From: Methylobacter marinus A45
GTDB taxonomy: Bacteria > Pseudomonadota > Gammaproteobacteria > Methylococcales > Methylomonadaceae
Reading direction: 5' to 3'
NCBI RefSeq assembly: GCF_000383855.1
Contig: NZ_KB912877.1
Location: 2,530,732-2,594,731 of the forward strand
Length of the DNA: 64,000 nt
Numbering within the stretch: position 1 is the stretch's first letter; every line of letters starts with the position of its first letter. The position numbers and the translations under genes are program-made. This document shows positions 1 to 8,759 of the stretch, piece after piece. Under the pieces are notes generated by a model. That model saw only the letters and a list, made by a program, of their open reading frames with translations, was not told where the DNA came from and searched no databases.

Positions 1-241
1 CGGGAATATTTTTAAAGCCCAGCTGAATTTTATGATCACGCGCGTATCTTATCCATTCGATCATGAGCGCAAGTCCGGCACTATCTGTGCGTGCGACACG
101 GCTGAGGTCGATATTGATGTGTTTCGCTGTCTTGGAGAAAGCAAATGATTTGGCCGTCTGTTTGTCTATCGTTGAAAAGGTCAAATCCCCGTCGATGATA
201 AAGTGTCCAGCTCCCTGATTAATGATGTTCAGCTTGCTCAC
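1..241 (-). CDS. mlaB: STAS-domain protein, MlaB-like (partial)
   Basis: The minus strand reads from a GTG at 239-241 that overlaps the mlaD stop as GTGA, and runs off the left edge after about 80 codons. The peptide contains a STAS-like core (INIDLSRVARTDSAGLAL), with the conserved Asp-Ser that in the family follows the regulatory strand. MlaB is the small cytoplasmic STAS subunit that stabilises the MlaFE ABC complex at the inner membrane. The usual mlaC gene does not sit between mlaD and this gene; it may lie past the edge or elsewhere. The C-terminus is not visible. Confidence 0.75.
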   Translation of the reverse strand, partial: MSKLNIINQGAGHFIIDGDLTFSTIDKQTAKSFAFSKTAKHINIDLSRVARTDSAGLALMIEWIRYARDHKIQLGFKNIP

Positions 242-717
242 TTGTTCGTTTCCGCTTTTTCTTCAGCTGATTTAAACAGGAACTGGCCGATCAGCTTTTC
301 CAGAATAATGGCTGACTGCGTGAGTTCAATCATACTGCCATCTTTCAAGGTTTCATCCGAACCGCCTGGTACCAGATTGACATATTGTTCGCCCAGCAGA
401 CCGGCGGTGAAGATGCTGGCGCTCGTATCATCCGGAAGCGTGTTGTAGCGCGAGTTAATGCGCATTTCCACGACGGACTCGTAAGTGGTCGGGTCAAATT
501 TGATGGCGCTGACTTGCCCGATTTTGACACCGGCCGAGGAAACCGCGGATTTAACCTTCAGTCCGCCGGAATTTTCAAACCGGGCGGTTACCGTATAGGT
601 ATCTTCTTTAATAAAAGCGCTTAAACCACTGACTTGCAGGGCAAGAAAGAGCAGGCCAACGATGCCGGCGGCGACAAAAAGCCCGACAAGCGTGTCCTGG
701 GTACTGGTGTGCTGCAT
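238..717 (-). CDS. mlaD: MCE-family phospholipid transport protein MlaD
   Basis: The product is 159 aa with one N-terminal membrane helix (about residues 10-30, LVGLFVAAGIVGLLFLALQV) followed by a single MCE domain (about 38-118, beginning YTVTARFENSGGLKVKSAVS). MlaD forms a hexameric ring on the inner-membrane MlaFEDB complex and passes phospholipids between the complex and the periplasmic carrier MlaC. The gene lies 5 bp downstream of mlaE and overlaps the STAS gene by 4 bp, so the operon is translationally coupled. Its length is typical for single-MCE MlaD proteins. Confidence 0.93.
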   Translation of the reverse strand: MQHTSTQDTLVGLFVAAGIVGLLFLALQVSGLSAFIKEDTYTVTARFENSGGLKVKSAVSSAGVKIGQVSAIKFDPTTYESVVEMRINSRYNTLPDDTSASIFTAGLLGEQYVNLVPGGSDETLKDGSMIELTQSAIILEKLIGQFLFKSAEEKAETNK

Positions 718-722
718 GTTAA

Positions 723-1502
723 TTAATCTCCGAACATGAGTGCGGTCAGGATGAAGTCCAGACCTAAAATACTAAAAGCTGAATTGACCACGGTACGCGT
801 AGTGGCGCGGCTGACTCCCTCGGAAGTCGGGATGGTGTCATAACCTTCAAACAACGCTATCCAGGTCGCGACAAAACCGAAAACAAGACTCTTGATGACG
901 CCATTAACAATATCATCCTGGAAATCCAGACTGTCCTGCATTTGTGACCAGTAAGCGCCTTCATCCACACCCAACAAACCGACACCGACCATGAAACCGC
1001 CGATGATGCCGATCATGCTGAATAACGCCGCCAGCAAGGGCATGGATAACAAGCCGGCTAGAAAACGCGGGGAAATAATCCGTTTAATCGGATCGACGGC
1101 CATCATTTCCATGCCGGAAAGCTGTTCTGTCGCTTTCATCAGGCCGATTTCCGCCGTCAAAGCGGAACCGGCCCGGCCGGCGAACAATAAGGCCGATACC
1201 ACTGGGCCCAGTTCCCTGACCAGCGACGCCGCAACCATGACGCCGAGCGTCTCCTCGGCGCCAAAATCGGATAGAATGTAATAACCCTGCAGACCCAGCA
1301 CCATGCCGACAAAAAGCCCTGAAATGGTGATAATAAGAAAAGACAGGACACCAACTGAATACATCTGGTTAAGAATGAGTCTGGGTCTCGGCAGGACGTC
1401 GCCAATGCCGGCAAGCGTATGGAGCAGAAAGAAGGTGCCACGCCCCAGTTTGGTAAAACTGGTACGTGTCGTTCTGCCCAGATATTGTACAAATTGAATC
1501 AT
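723..1502 (-). CDS. mlaE: MlaE permease of the phospholipid ABC transporter
   Basis: The 259-aa integral membrane protein belongs to the MlaE/TrpD family and has about five or six hydrophobic segments. It carries the family core of GAEETLGVMVAASLVRELGP followed by an AGRAGSALTAEIG coupling region. MlaE dimerises as the membrane part of the Mla transporter that maintains outer-membrane lipid asymmetry. The gene lies 2 bp after mlaF and 5 bp before mlaD in one operon. Confidence 0.94.
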   Translation of the reverse strand: MIQFVQYLGRTTRTSFTKLGRGTFFLLHTLAGIGDVLPRPRLILNQMYSVGVLSFLIITISGLFVGMVLGLQGYYILSDFGAEETLGVMVAASLVRELGPVVSALLFAGRAGSALTAEIGLMKATEQLSGMEMMAVDPIKRIISPRFLAGLLSMPLLAALFSMIGIIGGFMVGVGLLGVDEGAYWSQMQDSLDFQDDIVNGVIKSLVFGFVATWIALFEGYDTIPTSEGVSRATTRTVVNSAFSILGLDFILTALMFGD

Positions 1503-1504
1503 GT

Positions 1505-2365
1505 TTATAGCTGCCCGTAGCGCTTTGATACCCGGCGGCGGGACCGTTTTGCCGATGAAAGCAGGTCGTCAACATAGTCTGCCGCAGGGTAATGAAAATG
1601 TACCGGTCCGTCCGCCGCGCCGGTCATGAATTGTTGAACCCATTCCGATTCCGATTGTTGAATCTCTGCCGGTGTGCCCTGGCCGACAATTTTGCCATCC
1701 GATATCACATAGATATAATCGGCGATCGCGGCTGTTTCATGGACATCGTGCGAGACGATGATGCTGGTCAGGCCCAGGGTAGTGTTCAATGATTTGATCA
1801 GATGCACCAGCGCCCCCATGGATATTGGATCCTGGCCAGTAAACGGTTCGTCGTACATGATCATCATCGGGTCCAGGGCAATCGCCCTGGCCAGGGCAAT
1901 GCGTCTGGCCATGCCGCCGGACAATTCATTGGGCATCAGGTCGCGCGCGCCCCTCAGTCCTACGGCCTGCAGTTTCATCAGGACCAGCGTGCGGATCATG
2001 GATTCGGGCAGATGGGTGTGTTCGCGTAACGGAAAAGCGACATTATCATAAACGCTCATGTCGGTTAACAAGGCGCCGCTTTGGAAAAGCATGCCCATGC
2101 GTTTGCGCAAATTGTACAATTCCGATCGACGCAAGCGATGGACGTTCTGTCCGTTTACCGTTACCGAGCCTCGTTCAGGGAATAATTGACCGCCGATCAA
2201 TTTTAACAGTGTGGTTTTGCCTGTGCCGCTAGGGCCCATGATGGCGGTAATCTTGCCGCGTTCGAATTCCAGTGAAATATCGTCAAATATTTTCTTGTTG
2301 CCCCGGGAAAACGACAAATTATGAACAGAAACCAAGCTGTTTTGGGAGGAGACGCTGTTATCCAT
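1505..2365 (-). CDS. mlaF: MlaF ATP-binding protein of the phospholipid ABC transporter
   Basis: This is an ABC ATPase with Walker A GPSGTGKTT, signature LSGGMARR and Walker B MIMYDEP, followed by the switch-region SHDV. It powers MlaE for phospholipid trafficking across the envelope. I chose the ATG at 2363-2365 (286 aa); the frame stays open to a TTG at 2399-2401, but that adds a basic leader atypical of the family. The tail after the ATPase domain ends in a basic stretch (KRSRRRVSKRYGQL). It is the first gene of the mla operon, divergent from yrbG as in many gammaproteobacteria. Confidence 0.93.
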   Translation of the reverse strand: MDNSVSSQNSLVSVHNLSFSRGNKKIFDDISLEFERGKITAIMGPSGTGKTTLLKLIGGQLFPERGSVTVNGQNVHRLRRSELYNLRKRMGMLFQSGALLTDMSVYDNVAFPLREHTHLPESMIRTLVLMKLQAVGLRGARDLMPNELSGGMARRIALARAIALDPMMIMYDEPFTGQDPISMGALVHLIKSLNTTLGLTSIIVSHDVHETAAIADYIYVISDGKIVGQGTPAEIQQSESEWVQQFMTGAADGPVHFHYPAADYVDDLLSSAKRSRRRVSKRYGQL

Positions 2366-2516
2366 GCGCGGTTTAAGATATATGTTTCGAAATCTAAACA
2401 AGCTATTTTCTATGACTAGTCCCTGTTAAGTCAATATATGGCTGTTTGAGAAAGAAAAAGCAGCGTCTGATGATCGATGCAGGGACGCTGTAAGGCAATA
2501 ATTAAATACTGCAAAC

Positions 2517-2543
2517 TTGTACCTTCATTAGAAGCTCTATAAT
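2517..2543 (+). promoter_or_regulatory. Candidate sigma-70 promoter for yrbG-kds-lpt-rpoN
   Basis: TTGTAC at 2517-2522 and a perfect TATAAT at 2538-2543 are separated by 15 bp, about 55 bp before the yrbG start. The spacing is short, so the -10 is the stronger half. It lies in the 230-bp divergent gap between mlaF and yrbG, which also holds a 7-bp inverted repeat (CAGCGTC 2461-2467 / GACGCTG 2484-2490). Confidence 0.45.
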
Positions 2544-2595
2544 ACATCAATGAAATAAACATGGCATAATAGGCAATTTTTCGAACTGGCAACCT

Positions 2596-3564
2596 ATGGT
2601 TATCAATTGTATTGCGCTGCTGGCGGGGGTGGGCGTTTTAGCGTATTCGGCGGATAAGTTCGTTACTGGAACGGCATCTATTGCCAGAAACCTGGGTGTT
2701 TCCCCATTGCTCATCGGCTTGACGATAGTCAGTTTGGGAACCAGTGCCCCGGAAATTCTGATATCAACCATTGCGTCCTGGCAAGGCAATGCCGGATTGG
2801 CGGTGGGTAATGCCCTGGGTTCGAATATAGCCAATATTGGTTTAATCATGGGCGGGACGGCGCTGATTGCGCCTTTGGCATTTCATACCGGCATTTTGAA
2901 GAGAGAACTGCCGATTTTAATGGGCATCAGCATCGGCAGCTATCTGCTGACTTTTGATGGCCTGGATATTTTTGACGGCCTGTTGCTGCTGGCCGGGCTA
3001 GGCCTGTTTACAGGATGGCTGATTCGTTCGGCTGTTAATGAGAAGCAAAACGGCTCCTTGAGCGATGCGGCGGACACAGGATTACCCGAAGGCCTGCCCG
3101 GCAACAAAGCTTGGGCATATTTTTTGTTGGGATTGATAGGGTTGCTGTTGAGCTCGCGAATATTGGTGATGTCGGCAGTCAATATCGCCCGGTTTTTTGA
3201 TGTCAGTGATGTGGTGATTGGTCTGACGATTGTCGCTGTAGGCACGAGCCTGCCGGAACTGGCCGCATCAATTGGCAGCGTATTGAAGAAAGAGGATGAT
3301 CTGGCGGTTGGCAATATTATCGGATCGAATATTTATAATTTGCTGGCTGTCTATTCGGTGCCGGGCGTGATGGCGCCCGGTCCCGTTGCTGAAAGTGTTC
3401 TTGATCGCGATTTCCCGGTTATGCTGGCGTATACCGGCGTCTTGTTTATCCTCGGTTATGGCATTTCGAAAGCCGGGTATATTAATCATTGGGAGGGTTT
3501 TGGCTTATTGTCCGCCTATGTCGCTTATCAATGGGTTATTTATCAAAGTGCGGTTTCCGTCTGA
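2596..3564 (+). CDS. yrbG: Calcium/sodium antiporter, YrbG/CaCA family
   Basis: The product is a 322-aa membrane protein with two homologous halves, each carrying an alpha-repeat: GLTIVSLGTSAPEILIS near residue 46 and GLTIVAVGTSLPELAAS near 217. These acidic repeats bind cations in the CaCA exchanger superfamily. It probably exchanges Ca2+ (or another cation) for Na+ or H+ across the inner membrane. As in E. coli, it opens the operon leading to kdsD-kdsC-lptCAB, divergent from mlaF. The link between the transporter and LPS synthesis is positional; its function here is unproven. Confidence 0.92.
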   Translation: MVINCIALLAGVGVLAYSADKFVTGTASIARNLGVSPLLIGLTIVSLGTSAPEILISTIASWQGNAGLAVGNALGSNIANIGLIMGGTALIAPLAFHTGILKRELPILMGISIGSYLLTFDGLDIFDGLLLLAGLGLFTGWLIRSAVNEKQNGSLSDAADTGLPEGLPGNKAWAYFLLGLIGLLLSSRILVMSAVNIARFFDVSDVVIGLTIVAVGTSLPELAASIGSVLKKEDDLAVGNIIGSNIYNLLAVYSVPGVMAPGPVAESVLDRDFPVMLAYTGVLFILGYGISKAGYINHWEGFGLLSAYVAYQWVIYQSAVSV

Positions 3565-3579
3565 TTTTACCGGCAGAAA

Positions 3580-4557
3580 ATGAAAATACATGATCAAAAA
3601 CTCCGTGAATTGGCGCTGGCTGTCATTCAGGTGGAAAAGCAGGCGATCGCTTCTTTAGCCGATCAGATTAATGATGAATTTGTCGCCGCCTGCCGGCTGA
3701 TGTTCAATTGTACCGGGCGCGTCGTCGTTACCGGCATGGGCAAATCGGGACATATCGCCGGCAAGATTGCCGCTACGCTGGCAAGCACCGGAACGCCGGC
3801 TTTTTTTGTGCATCCGGGGGAAGCCAGTCACGGCGATCTGGGCATGATTACCCGGCACGACGTCGTGCTGGCCTTGTCAAACTCCGGTGAAACCAGCGAA
3901 TTCTTGACTATCCTGCCGATTATCAAGCGGTTGGGCGTGCCTTTAATCGCAATGACGGGGAATCCGGCTTCCACAATGGCCAAATTCGCCACCGCGCATA
4001 TTTATGTAGGGGTTGAGCAAGAGGCTTGTCCGCTGGGACTGGCACCGACCTCCAGTACAACCGCGGCACTGGTGATGGGCGATGCCTTGGCGGTGTCATT
4101 GCTAGATGCGCGTGGATTTACGCGCGATGATTTTGCGCTTTCGCATCCTGGCGGCAGTTTAGGCAAACGGCTGTTATTAATGGTCAGTGATATCATGCAT
4201 GCCGGTAATAAAGTGCCGTCAGTGCCGGAGACGGCGCTGATCGGCGAGGCTTTGCTGGAGATGACTGAAAAAAAACTGGGCATGACCACGATTGTCGATA
4301 CCGACAACCGGGTCATCGGGATTTTTACCGACGGCGATTTGCGGCGCATGCTGAGCCGGAATCTGGATATCCATCGCACCGCCATTACTGAAGTCATGAC
4401 CCCGAATTGTGCTGTTATTCCGGAAGACATTCTCGCCGCCGAAGCCATGCGGATCATGGAACAGAAAAAAATTAATGCGCTGATTGTCGTTGACGATAAT
4501 CGGCGCGCGATAGGGGCCTTGAATATGCATGACCTGATCCATGCGGGAATAGTGTAA
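3580..4557 (+). CDS. kdsD: D-arabinose 5-phosphate isomerase KdsD
   Basis: The 325-aa protein has an N-terminal SIS sugar-isomerase domain (about 35-170, with TGMGKSGHIAGKIAATLAS and SNSGETSEF) and two C-terminal CBS domains (about 205-325). It converts ribulose 5-phosphate to arabinose 5-phosphate, the first step of Kdo synthesis for lipopolysaccharide. The length equals that of the E. coli enzyme. Its TAA stop shares one base with the kdsC ATG (TAATG), indicating translational coupling. Confidence 0.96.
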   Translation: MKIHDQKLRELALAVIQVEKQAIASLADQINDEFVAACRLMFNCTGRVVVTGMGKSGHIAGKIAATLASTGTPAFFVHPGEASHGDLGMITRHDVVLALSNSGETSEFLTILPIIKRLGVPLIAMTGNPASTMAKFATAHIYVGVEQEACPLGLAPTSSTTAALVMGDALAVSLLDARGFTRDDFALSHPGGSLGKRLLLMVSDIMHAGNKVPSVPETALIGEALLEMTEKKLGMTTIVDTDNRVIGIFTDGDLRRMLSRNLDIHRTAITEVMTPNCAVIPEDILAAEAMRIMEQKKINALIVVDDNRRAIGALNMHDLIHAGIV

Positions 4558-5099
4558 TGACGGAAACTGAGCAAATGCGAGTCGTAATGGAAAAAGCCAG
4601 AAAGCTGAAGCTTCTGATTTTGGATGTGGATGGCGTGTTAACGGATGGCAAGCTTTTTTTTGACAATGAAGGCAACGAATATAAAGCCTTCCATGCCCGC
4701 GATGGGCACGGCATCAAACTGCTGCGGCAAACCGGCGTGGAAGTGGCGGTTATTTCCGGCCGCAAATCGAATTCGGTGGCGCTGCGCATGAAGAATCTGG
4801 GCATTGAGTATGTCTATCAAGGTCATGAAAATAAAATTGCCGCGTTTAACGAAATTATCGATAAATTGCGCATAACGCCGGATCAGGCCGCTCATGTAGG
4901 GGATGACCTGCTGGATCTGCCGATCATGACCCGAGTCGGTCTTGCGATCGCGGTTAATGACGCGAATTTTGCCGTTAAGCAGCGTGCCGACTGGTATACG
5001 CGACTGCCTGGCGGCCATGGCGCCGTCAGGGAAGTCTGTGATTTAATCATGCAGGCTCAAGGCCGTTTTGACGAGGTGGTGAACGCTTACCTGAAATGA
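4557..5099 (+). CDS. kdsC: Kdo 8-phosphate phosphatase KdsC
   Basis: The 180-aa HAD-superfamily phosphatase lacks a cap domain. Motif I is DVDGVLTDG near residue 22, the Ser/Lys motifs are ISGRKS and the HAD motif III region is HVGDDLLDLPIM. It releases phosphate from Kdo 8-phosphate to give Kdo, and functions as a tetramer in the family. It is coupled to kdsD and overlaps lptC by 4 bp (ATGA). The order kdsD-kdsC-lptC is standard. Confidence 0.96.
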   Translation: MTETEQMRVVMEKARKLKLLILDVDGVLTDGKLFFDNEGNEYKAFHARDGHGIKLLRQTGVEVAVISGRKSNSVALRMKNLGIEYVYQGHENKIAAFNEIIDKLRITPDQAAHVGDDLLDLPIMTRVGLAIAVNDANFAVKQRADWYTRLPGGHGAVREVCDLIMQAQGRFDEVVNAYLK

Positions 5100-5662
5100 T
5101 CAGTTTGAATGGAAAATATATTTACCTGTATATCGCCATTATTGCCGTAATGAGCTGGTGGCTGGTTAAATTGACCGGAGTGGATGAGGTGCGGGCTCCG
5201 GCACCGGATCATAGTCCGGATTATTTCAGCAAAGGCTATACAAAATGGGAAATGGATGAAACGGGCAAGTTAAAAAATAAATTGCTGGCCGATAAAATGA
5301 CTCACTATAACGATGATGGCACGACACATTTGGAGAATCCTGTGATGTTTTTTCATAAGGAAAAAACGCCGCCCTGGGTTGTTAAGTCGGAAGCCGGTAT
5401 TTTATCCGCCGACGGCAAGGATCTGTTGCTGACCGGCAAGGTCAATGTAGAAAGAGCCAAGGGCGAGGGCGTTAACCAGCTTATAATCAATACTTCCAAT
5501 GTCAGGGTCAAGCCGGAAACCAGCTATGCGGAAACTGATGAATGGGCGGAGCTGATTAGCCCGCCTAATGTCACCACGGGTACCGGCATGAAACTCGTTT
5601 TTTCCAATCCAATTAACATTAAATTGCTCGCTAACGTGCGAGGAAAGTATGAAACACATTAA
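5096..5662 (+). CDS. lptC: LPS export protein LptC
   Basis: The 188-aa protein has one N-terminal membrane helix (about residues 7-26, rich in Tyr, Ile and Trp) and a periplasmic beta-jellyroll of the LptC/OstA type. LptC is anchored in the inner membrane and passes lipopolysaccharide from LptBFG to LptA. The start overlaps the kdsC stop, and the 3' end overlaps the lptA start by 14 bp. Sequence in this family is poorly conserved; the call rests on topology, length and its position before lptA. Confidence 0.9.
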   Translation: MISLNGKYIYLYIAIIAVMSWWLVKLTGVDEVRAPAPDHSPDYFSKGYTKWEMDETGKLKNKLLADKMTHYNDDGTTHLENPVMFFHKEKTPPWVVKSEAGILSADGKDLLLTGKVNVERAKGEGVNQLIINTSNVRVKPETSYAETDEWAELISPPNVTTGTGMKLVFSNPINIKLLANVRGKYETH

Positions 5663-6167
5663 AAATCCGGCAATTTTCTGCGGTTTTGCCTTGCTATTAG
5701 GTTTGTACAGTTCCACTTCAATGGCGCTGAAAAGCGATTCCGAGCAACCGATCACGATAGATTCCAACACGGCGACTTACGATGATAGCAAAGCCATAAG
5801 CATTTATACGGGCAACGTAATCTCCATTCAGGGCAGTATCAAAGTCCATTCCGACAAGCTGGTGGTACATTTTGTCAATGGCGATGCCGAGAAGCTGGTG
5901 TTTACCGGTAATAAGGCAAAATTCAGACAGAAGCCCAGCGAGGGTGAGGAAGACATTACCGGTGAAGCATTGATCGGTGAATATTACCCTAAAAAGAACC
6001 TGCTGATTCTGATTGATGAGGCGACGGTCTGGCAGGGCAATGCCACTTATTCCAGCAAGTTAATCGAATACGATAGTAAAAATTCGGTCGTCAGGGCAGG
6101 GGAAAAATCCTCCGATTCAAAGCGCGTGCGCGTCATACTGAAACCGAAACCCAAAGAAGCTAGGTAA
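5649..6167 (+). CDS. lptA: LPS transport periplasmic protein LptA
   Basis: The 172-aa protein has a signal peptide (hydrophobic residues about 9-24, likely cleavage near SMA/LKSD) and an OstA-like beta-jellyroll. Features include [21 protein letters not shown] and [21 protein letters not shown]. LptA oligomerises into the periplasmic bridge that carries LPS to LptDE. It starts inside the end of lptC and is followed after 2 bp by lptB. Confidence 0.94.
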   Translation: MKHIKNPAIFCGFALLLGLYSSTSMALKSDSEQPITIDSNTATYDDSKAISIYTGNVISIQGSIKVHSDKLVVHFVNGDAEKLVFTGNKAKFRQKPSEGEEDITGEALIGEYYPKKNLLILIDEATVWQGNATYSSKLIEYDSKNSVVRAGEKSSDSKRVRVILKPKPKEAR

Positions 6168-6169
6168 AA

Positions 6170-6895
6170 ATGGCTAAACTCTCTGCAAAACAACTGATTA
6201 AAAATTACAATAAACGTAATGTGGTCAATGGCGTGTCATTGCATGTCAATACCGGTGAAGTTGTCGGTTTGCTGGGACCTAACGGGGCCGGTAAAACAAC
6301 CAGCTTTTATATGATGGTGGGGCTGATTAAAGCCGATGAAGGTCAAATTACCCTGGACTCGCACGACTTAACCCATCATCCTATGCACTTAAGAGCGCAA
6401 TTGGGTATCGGTTATCTGCCGCAGGAGCCGTCCGTGTTTCGCAAGCTGAGCGTGGCGGATAATTTGCGCGCCGTACTACAGATTCGTGCCGATCTGACCA
6501 AAGGGCAGGGCGAGTTGGTCATTGAGGAACTGTTGCAGGAGTTTCATATCCAGCATCTGCGCGATCAGATTGCCCTGGGGTTATCCGGCGGCGAACGGCG
6601 GCGCGTTGAAATTGCCAGGGCATTGGCCACCAATCCGCAATTTATATTGCTGGATGAGCCTTTCGCTGGTGTTGATCCGATCTCGGTAGAGGATATCAGA
6701 AAGATCATAGAGCATTTGAAATATCGTGGCATCGGTGTCTTAATTACCGAGCATAATGTCAGAGAAACATTAAGTATTTGTGATCGAGCGTATATACTTG
6801 CCGATGGCAGGGTGATTGCGGAAGGCGGAGCGGCAGCCATCGTTGCCAATCAGGAAGTGCGAAAAGTTTATTTAGGCGATAACTTTAGTCTTTAA
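6170..6895 (+). CDS. lptB: LPS export ATPase LptB
   Basis: The 241-aa ABC ATPase has Walker [11 protein letters not shown] (about residue 35), Q-loop LPQEPSVF, signature [15 protein letters not shown] and Walker [14 protein letters not shown], with a switch His in LITEHNV. LptB dimers drive LPS extraction with LptFG, whose genes are not in this window. The length matches E. coli LptB. The gene is 2 bp after lptA and 30 bp before rpoN. Confidence 0.97.
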   Translation: MAKLSAKQLIKNYNKRNVVNGVSLHVNTGEVVGLLGPNGAGKTTSFYMMVGLIKADEGQITLDSHDLTHHPMHLRAQLGIGYLPQEPSVFRKLSVADNLRAVLQIRADLTKGQGELVIEELLQEFHIQHLRDQIALGLSGGERRRVEIARALATNPQFILLDEPFAGVDPISVEDIRKIIEHLKYRGIGVLITEHNVRETLSICDRAYILADGRVIAEGGAAAIVANQEVRKVYLGDNFSL

Positions 6896-6925
6896 GTTGA
6901 AGTATTTACAAAAGATTATATTACG

Positions 6926-8371
6926 ATGAAACAATCCTTACACCTTCGGCTAGGCCAGCAACTGACGATGACGCCGCAATTGCAGCAGGCGATCAGGTTG
7001 CTTCAGTTGTCGACTCTGGATCTGCAGCAGGAAATACAGCAGGCACTGGAATCCAATATGATGCTGGAAATCAGTGAAGAGGAAAGCACTTTGCCGGATA
7101 CGGAGATGGCACCCGAAAAGAAAATTGATAATTCTGATTCGGTGACCAGCGAAGGATCGCAAACCGATATTCCGGATGAACTGCCGATAGATTCTTCATG
7201 GGATGATATTTATGAAAATGTCATGGCGGCGGGCACTAATTCCGCTGATACGGTTGAATTCGAAACCCAGCGCAGCAAGTCTTCAACCTTGTTGGATCAT
7301 TTGTTATGGCAATTGGAACTGACCCGGTTCTCCGAGCGTGATCACGCCATCGCCATCGCCATTATCGATTCCGTTAATGAAGACGGTTATCTAAGAAACA
7401 GTCTCGATGATATATTCCAGGGGTTACAGTCCCAGTTGGATGATCTCGACTGCGATGAGGTTAAAGCGGTACTGCACCGGGTGCAGAATTTTGATCCGGC
7501 AGGCGTTGCCGCGATTGATTTAAGTGACTGCCTGGCAATACAATTGCAACAGTTGCCGGATTCAACGCCTTACAAAAAAGAAGCGCTGGCGCTTGTCTGT
7601 CGCTATCTGGATTTGTTGGCCAATCATGACCAGGCCAAACTGATGCGTCGACTAGGCGTCACGGAGCGACAACTGGAGTCGATTATTGCATTGATCCGGA
7701 CTTTGGATCCCAAGCCCGGCGCGCGTATACAGGATAGCGGTTCCGAATATGTGATCCCCGATGTCTACGTGACCAAACAAGACGGCACCTGGCAAGTGCA
7801 TCTTAATCCGGATATCGCACCCAAGCTGCGCATAAACCCTTTTTATTCGGCGCTGATCAAAAGGTCTGATAACAGCAAGGACAATGCTTCGATGAAAGAC
7901 CACCTGCAGGAAGCCCGCTGGTTCATCAAGAGCCTGCACAGCCGTAACGACACCTTGTTGCGCGTGGCGCGCTGCATCGTGGCAAAGCAGCCGGCATTCC
8001 TTGAACATGGTCCCATAGCCATGAAACCCATGGTACTCAGGGATATTGCCGAGGAGCTGGAGTTGCATGAGTCCACCATATCGCGCGTGACCACGCAGAA
8101 ATACATGCATACGCCGAATGGTATCGTCGAATTCAAGTACTTCTTTTCCAGTCATGTCTCGACGGAAGGCGGTGGAGAGTGTTCGGCAACGGCCATCAGA
8201 GCCTTTATTAAAGAATTAATCGGAAATGAAAATCCAGCAAGACCGTTAAGTGATAGTAAAATATCCGATTTATTAAAAGAAAAAGGCATCAATGTAGCGA
8301 GAAGGACTGTTGCCAAGTATCGCGAAGCGATGTTTATTTCATCATCCAGTCAGAGAAAGCGTATCTTATGA
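6926..8371 (+). CDS. rpoN: RNA polymerase sigma-54 factor RpoN
   Basis: The 481-aa sigma-54 factor has a Gln/Leu-rich activator-interaction region I (residues 1-50, LRLGQQLTMTPQLQQAIRLL), an acidic region II, the core-binding and HTH regions, and the C-terminal RpoN box ARRTVAKYRE that contacts the -24 element. It directs transcription from -24/-12 promoters and needs an AAA+ activator. Two such promoters are proposed in this window, one facing rtcB and one upstream of the nitrite-channel operon. One activator, RtcR, is also encoded here. Confidence 0.97.
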   Translation: MKQSLHLRLGQQLTMTPQLQQAIRLLQLSTLDLQQEIQQALESNMMLEISEEESTLPDTEMAPEKKIDNSDSVTSEGSQTDIPDELPIDSSWDDIYENVMAAGTNSADTVEFETQRSKSSTLLDHLLWQLELTRFSERDHAIAIAIIDSVNEDGYLRNSLDDIFQGLQSQLDDLDCDEVKAVLHRVQNFDPAGVAAIDLSDCLAIQLQQLPDSTPYKKEALALVCRYLDLLANHDQAKLMRRLGVTERQLESIIALIRTLDPKPGARIQDSGSEYVIPDVYVTKQDGTWQVHLNPDIAPKLRINPFYSALIKRSDNSKDNASMKDHLQEARWFIKSLHSRNDTLLRVARCIVAKQPAFLEHGPIAMKPMVLRDIAEELELHESTISRVTTQKYMHTPNGIVEFKYFFSSHVSTEGGGECSATAIRAFIKELIGNENPARPLSDSKISDLLKEKGINVARRTVAKYREAMFISSSSQRKRIL

Positions 8372-8419
8372 CGCTAACTGATACCAACAAACCAATCATT
8401 CATCCTTAGGAGTTTATTC

Positions 8420-8710
8420 ATGCAAGTTAGTGTAACCGGCCATCATCTTGAAGTAACTGATGCGTTAAAAGCACACGTTGACAGCAAATTTGAAAAACTG
8501 GCTCGTCATTTTGATAATGTCACTGATGTACATGTTATTTTAAGTGTAGAAAAATTAGTCCAAAAAGCCGAAGCAACCTTGCAGCTCAGCGGTGCTAAAT
8601 TGTTTGCCGAAGATCACCAGGAAGATATGTACGCCGCCATTGATAATCTGGTAGACAAACTGGACCGCCAAATTATCAAGCATAAAGAAAAAGTCGGAAG
8701 CCACAGATAA
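8420..8710 (+). CDS. hpf: Ribosome hibernation-promoting factor Hpf
   Basis: The 96-aa protein is a short HPF/YfiA type with the fold seen in MQVSVTGHHLEVTDALKAHV and the basic C-terminus LDRQIIKHKEKVGSHR. It binds the 30S decoding region and promotes 100S ribosome dimers in stationary phase. A clear Shine-Dalgarno (TTAGGAG) lies 7 bp before the ATG. Its place after rpoN is conserved across Gram-negative bacteria. The ptsN gene that normally follows is absent. Confidence 0.95.
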   Translation: MQVSVTGHHLEVTDALKAHVDSKFEKLARHFDNVTDVHVILSVEKLVQKAEATLQLSGAKLFAEDHQEDMYAAIDNLVDKLDRQIIKHKEKVGSHR

Positions 8711-8718
8711 GGTGGGGA

Positions 8719-8752
8719 GGCGCAAGGCTAAATGAAACTTTAATCTTGCGCC
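8719..8752 (+). terminator. Hairpin between hpf and rapZ
   Basis: Perfect 8-bp arms GGCGCAAG (8719-8726) and CTTGCGCC (8745-8752) enclose an 18-nt loop and end 7 bp before the rapZ ATG. There is no proper T-tract, so it could be a weak terminator, an RNA-processing site or a structure limiting rapZ translation. It occupies the slot where ptsN usually lies. Confidence 0.45.
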
Positions 8753-8759
8753 TGTTATT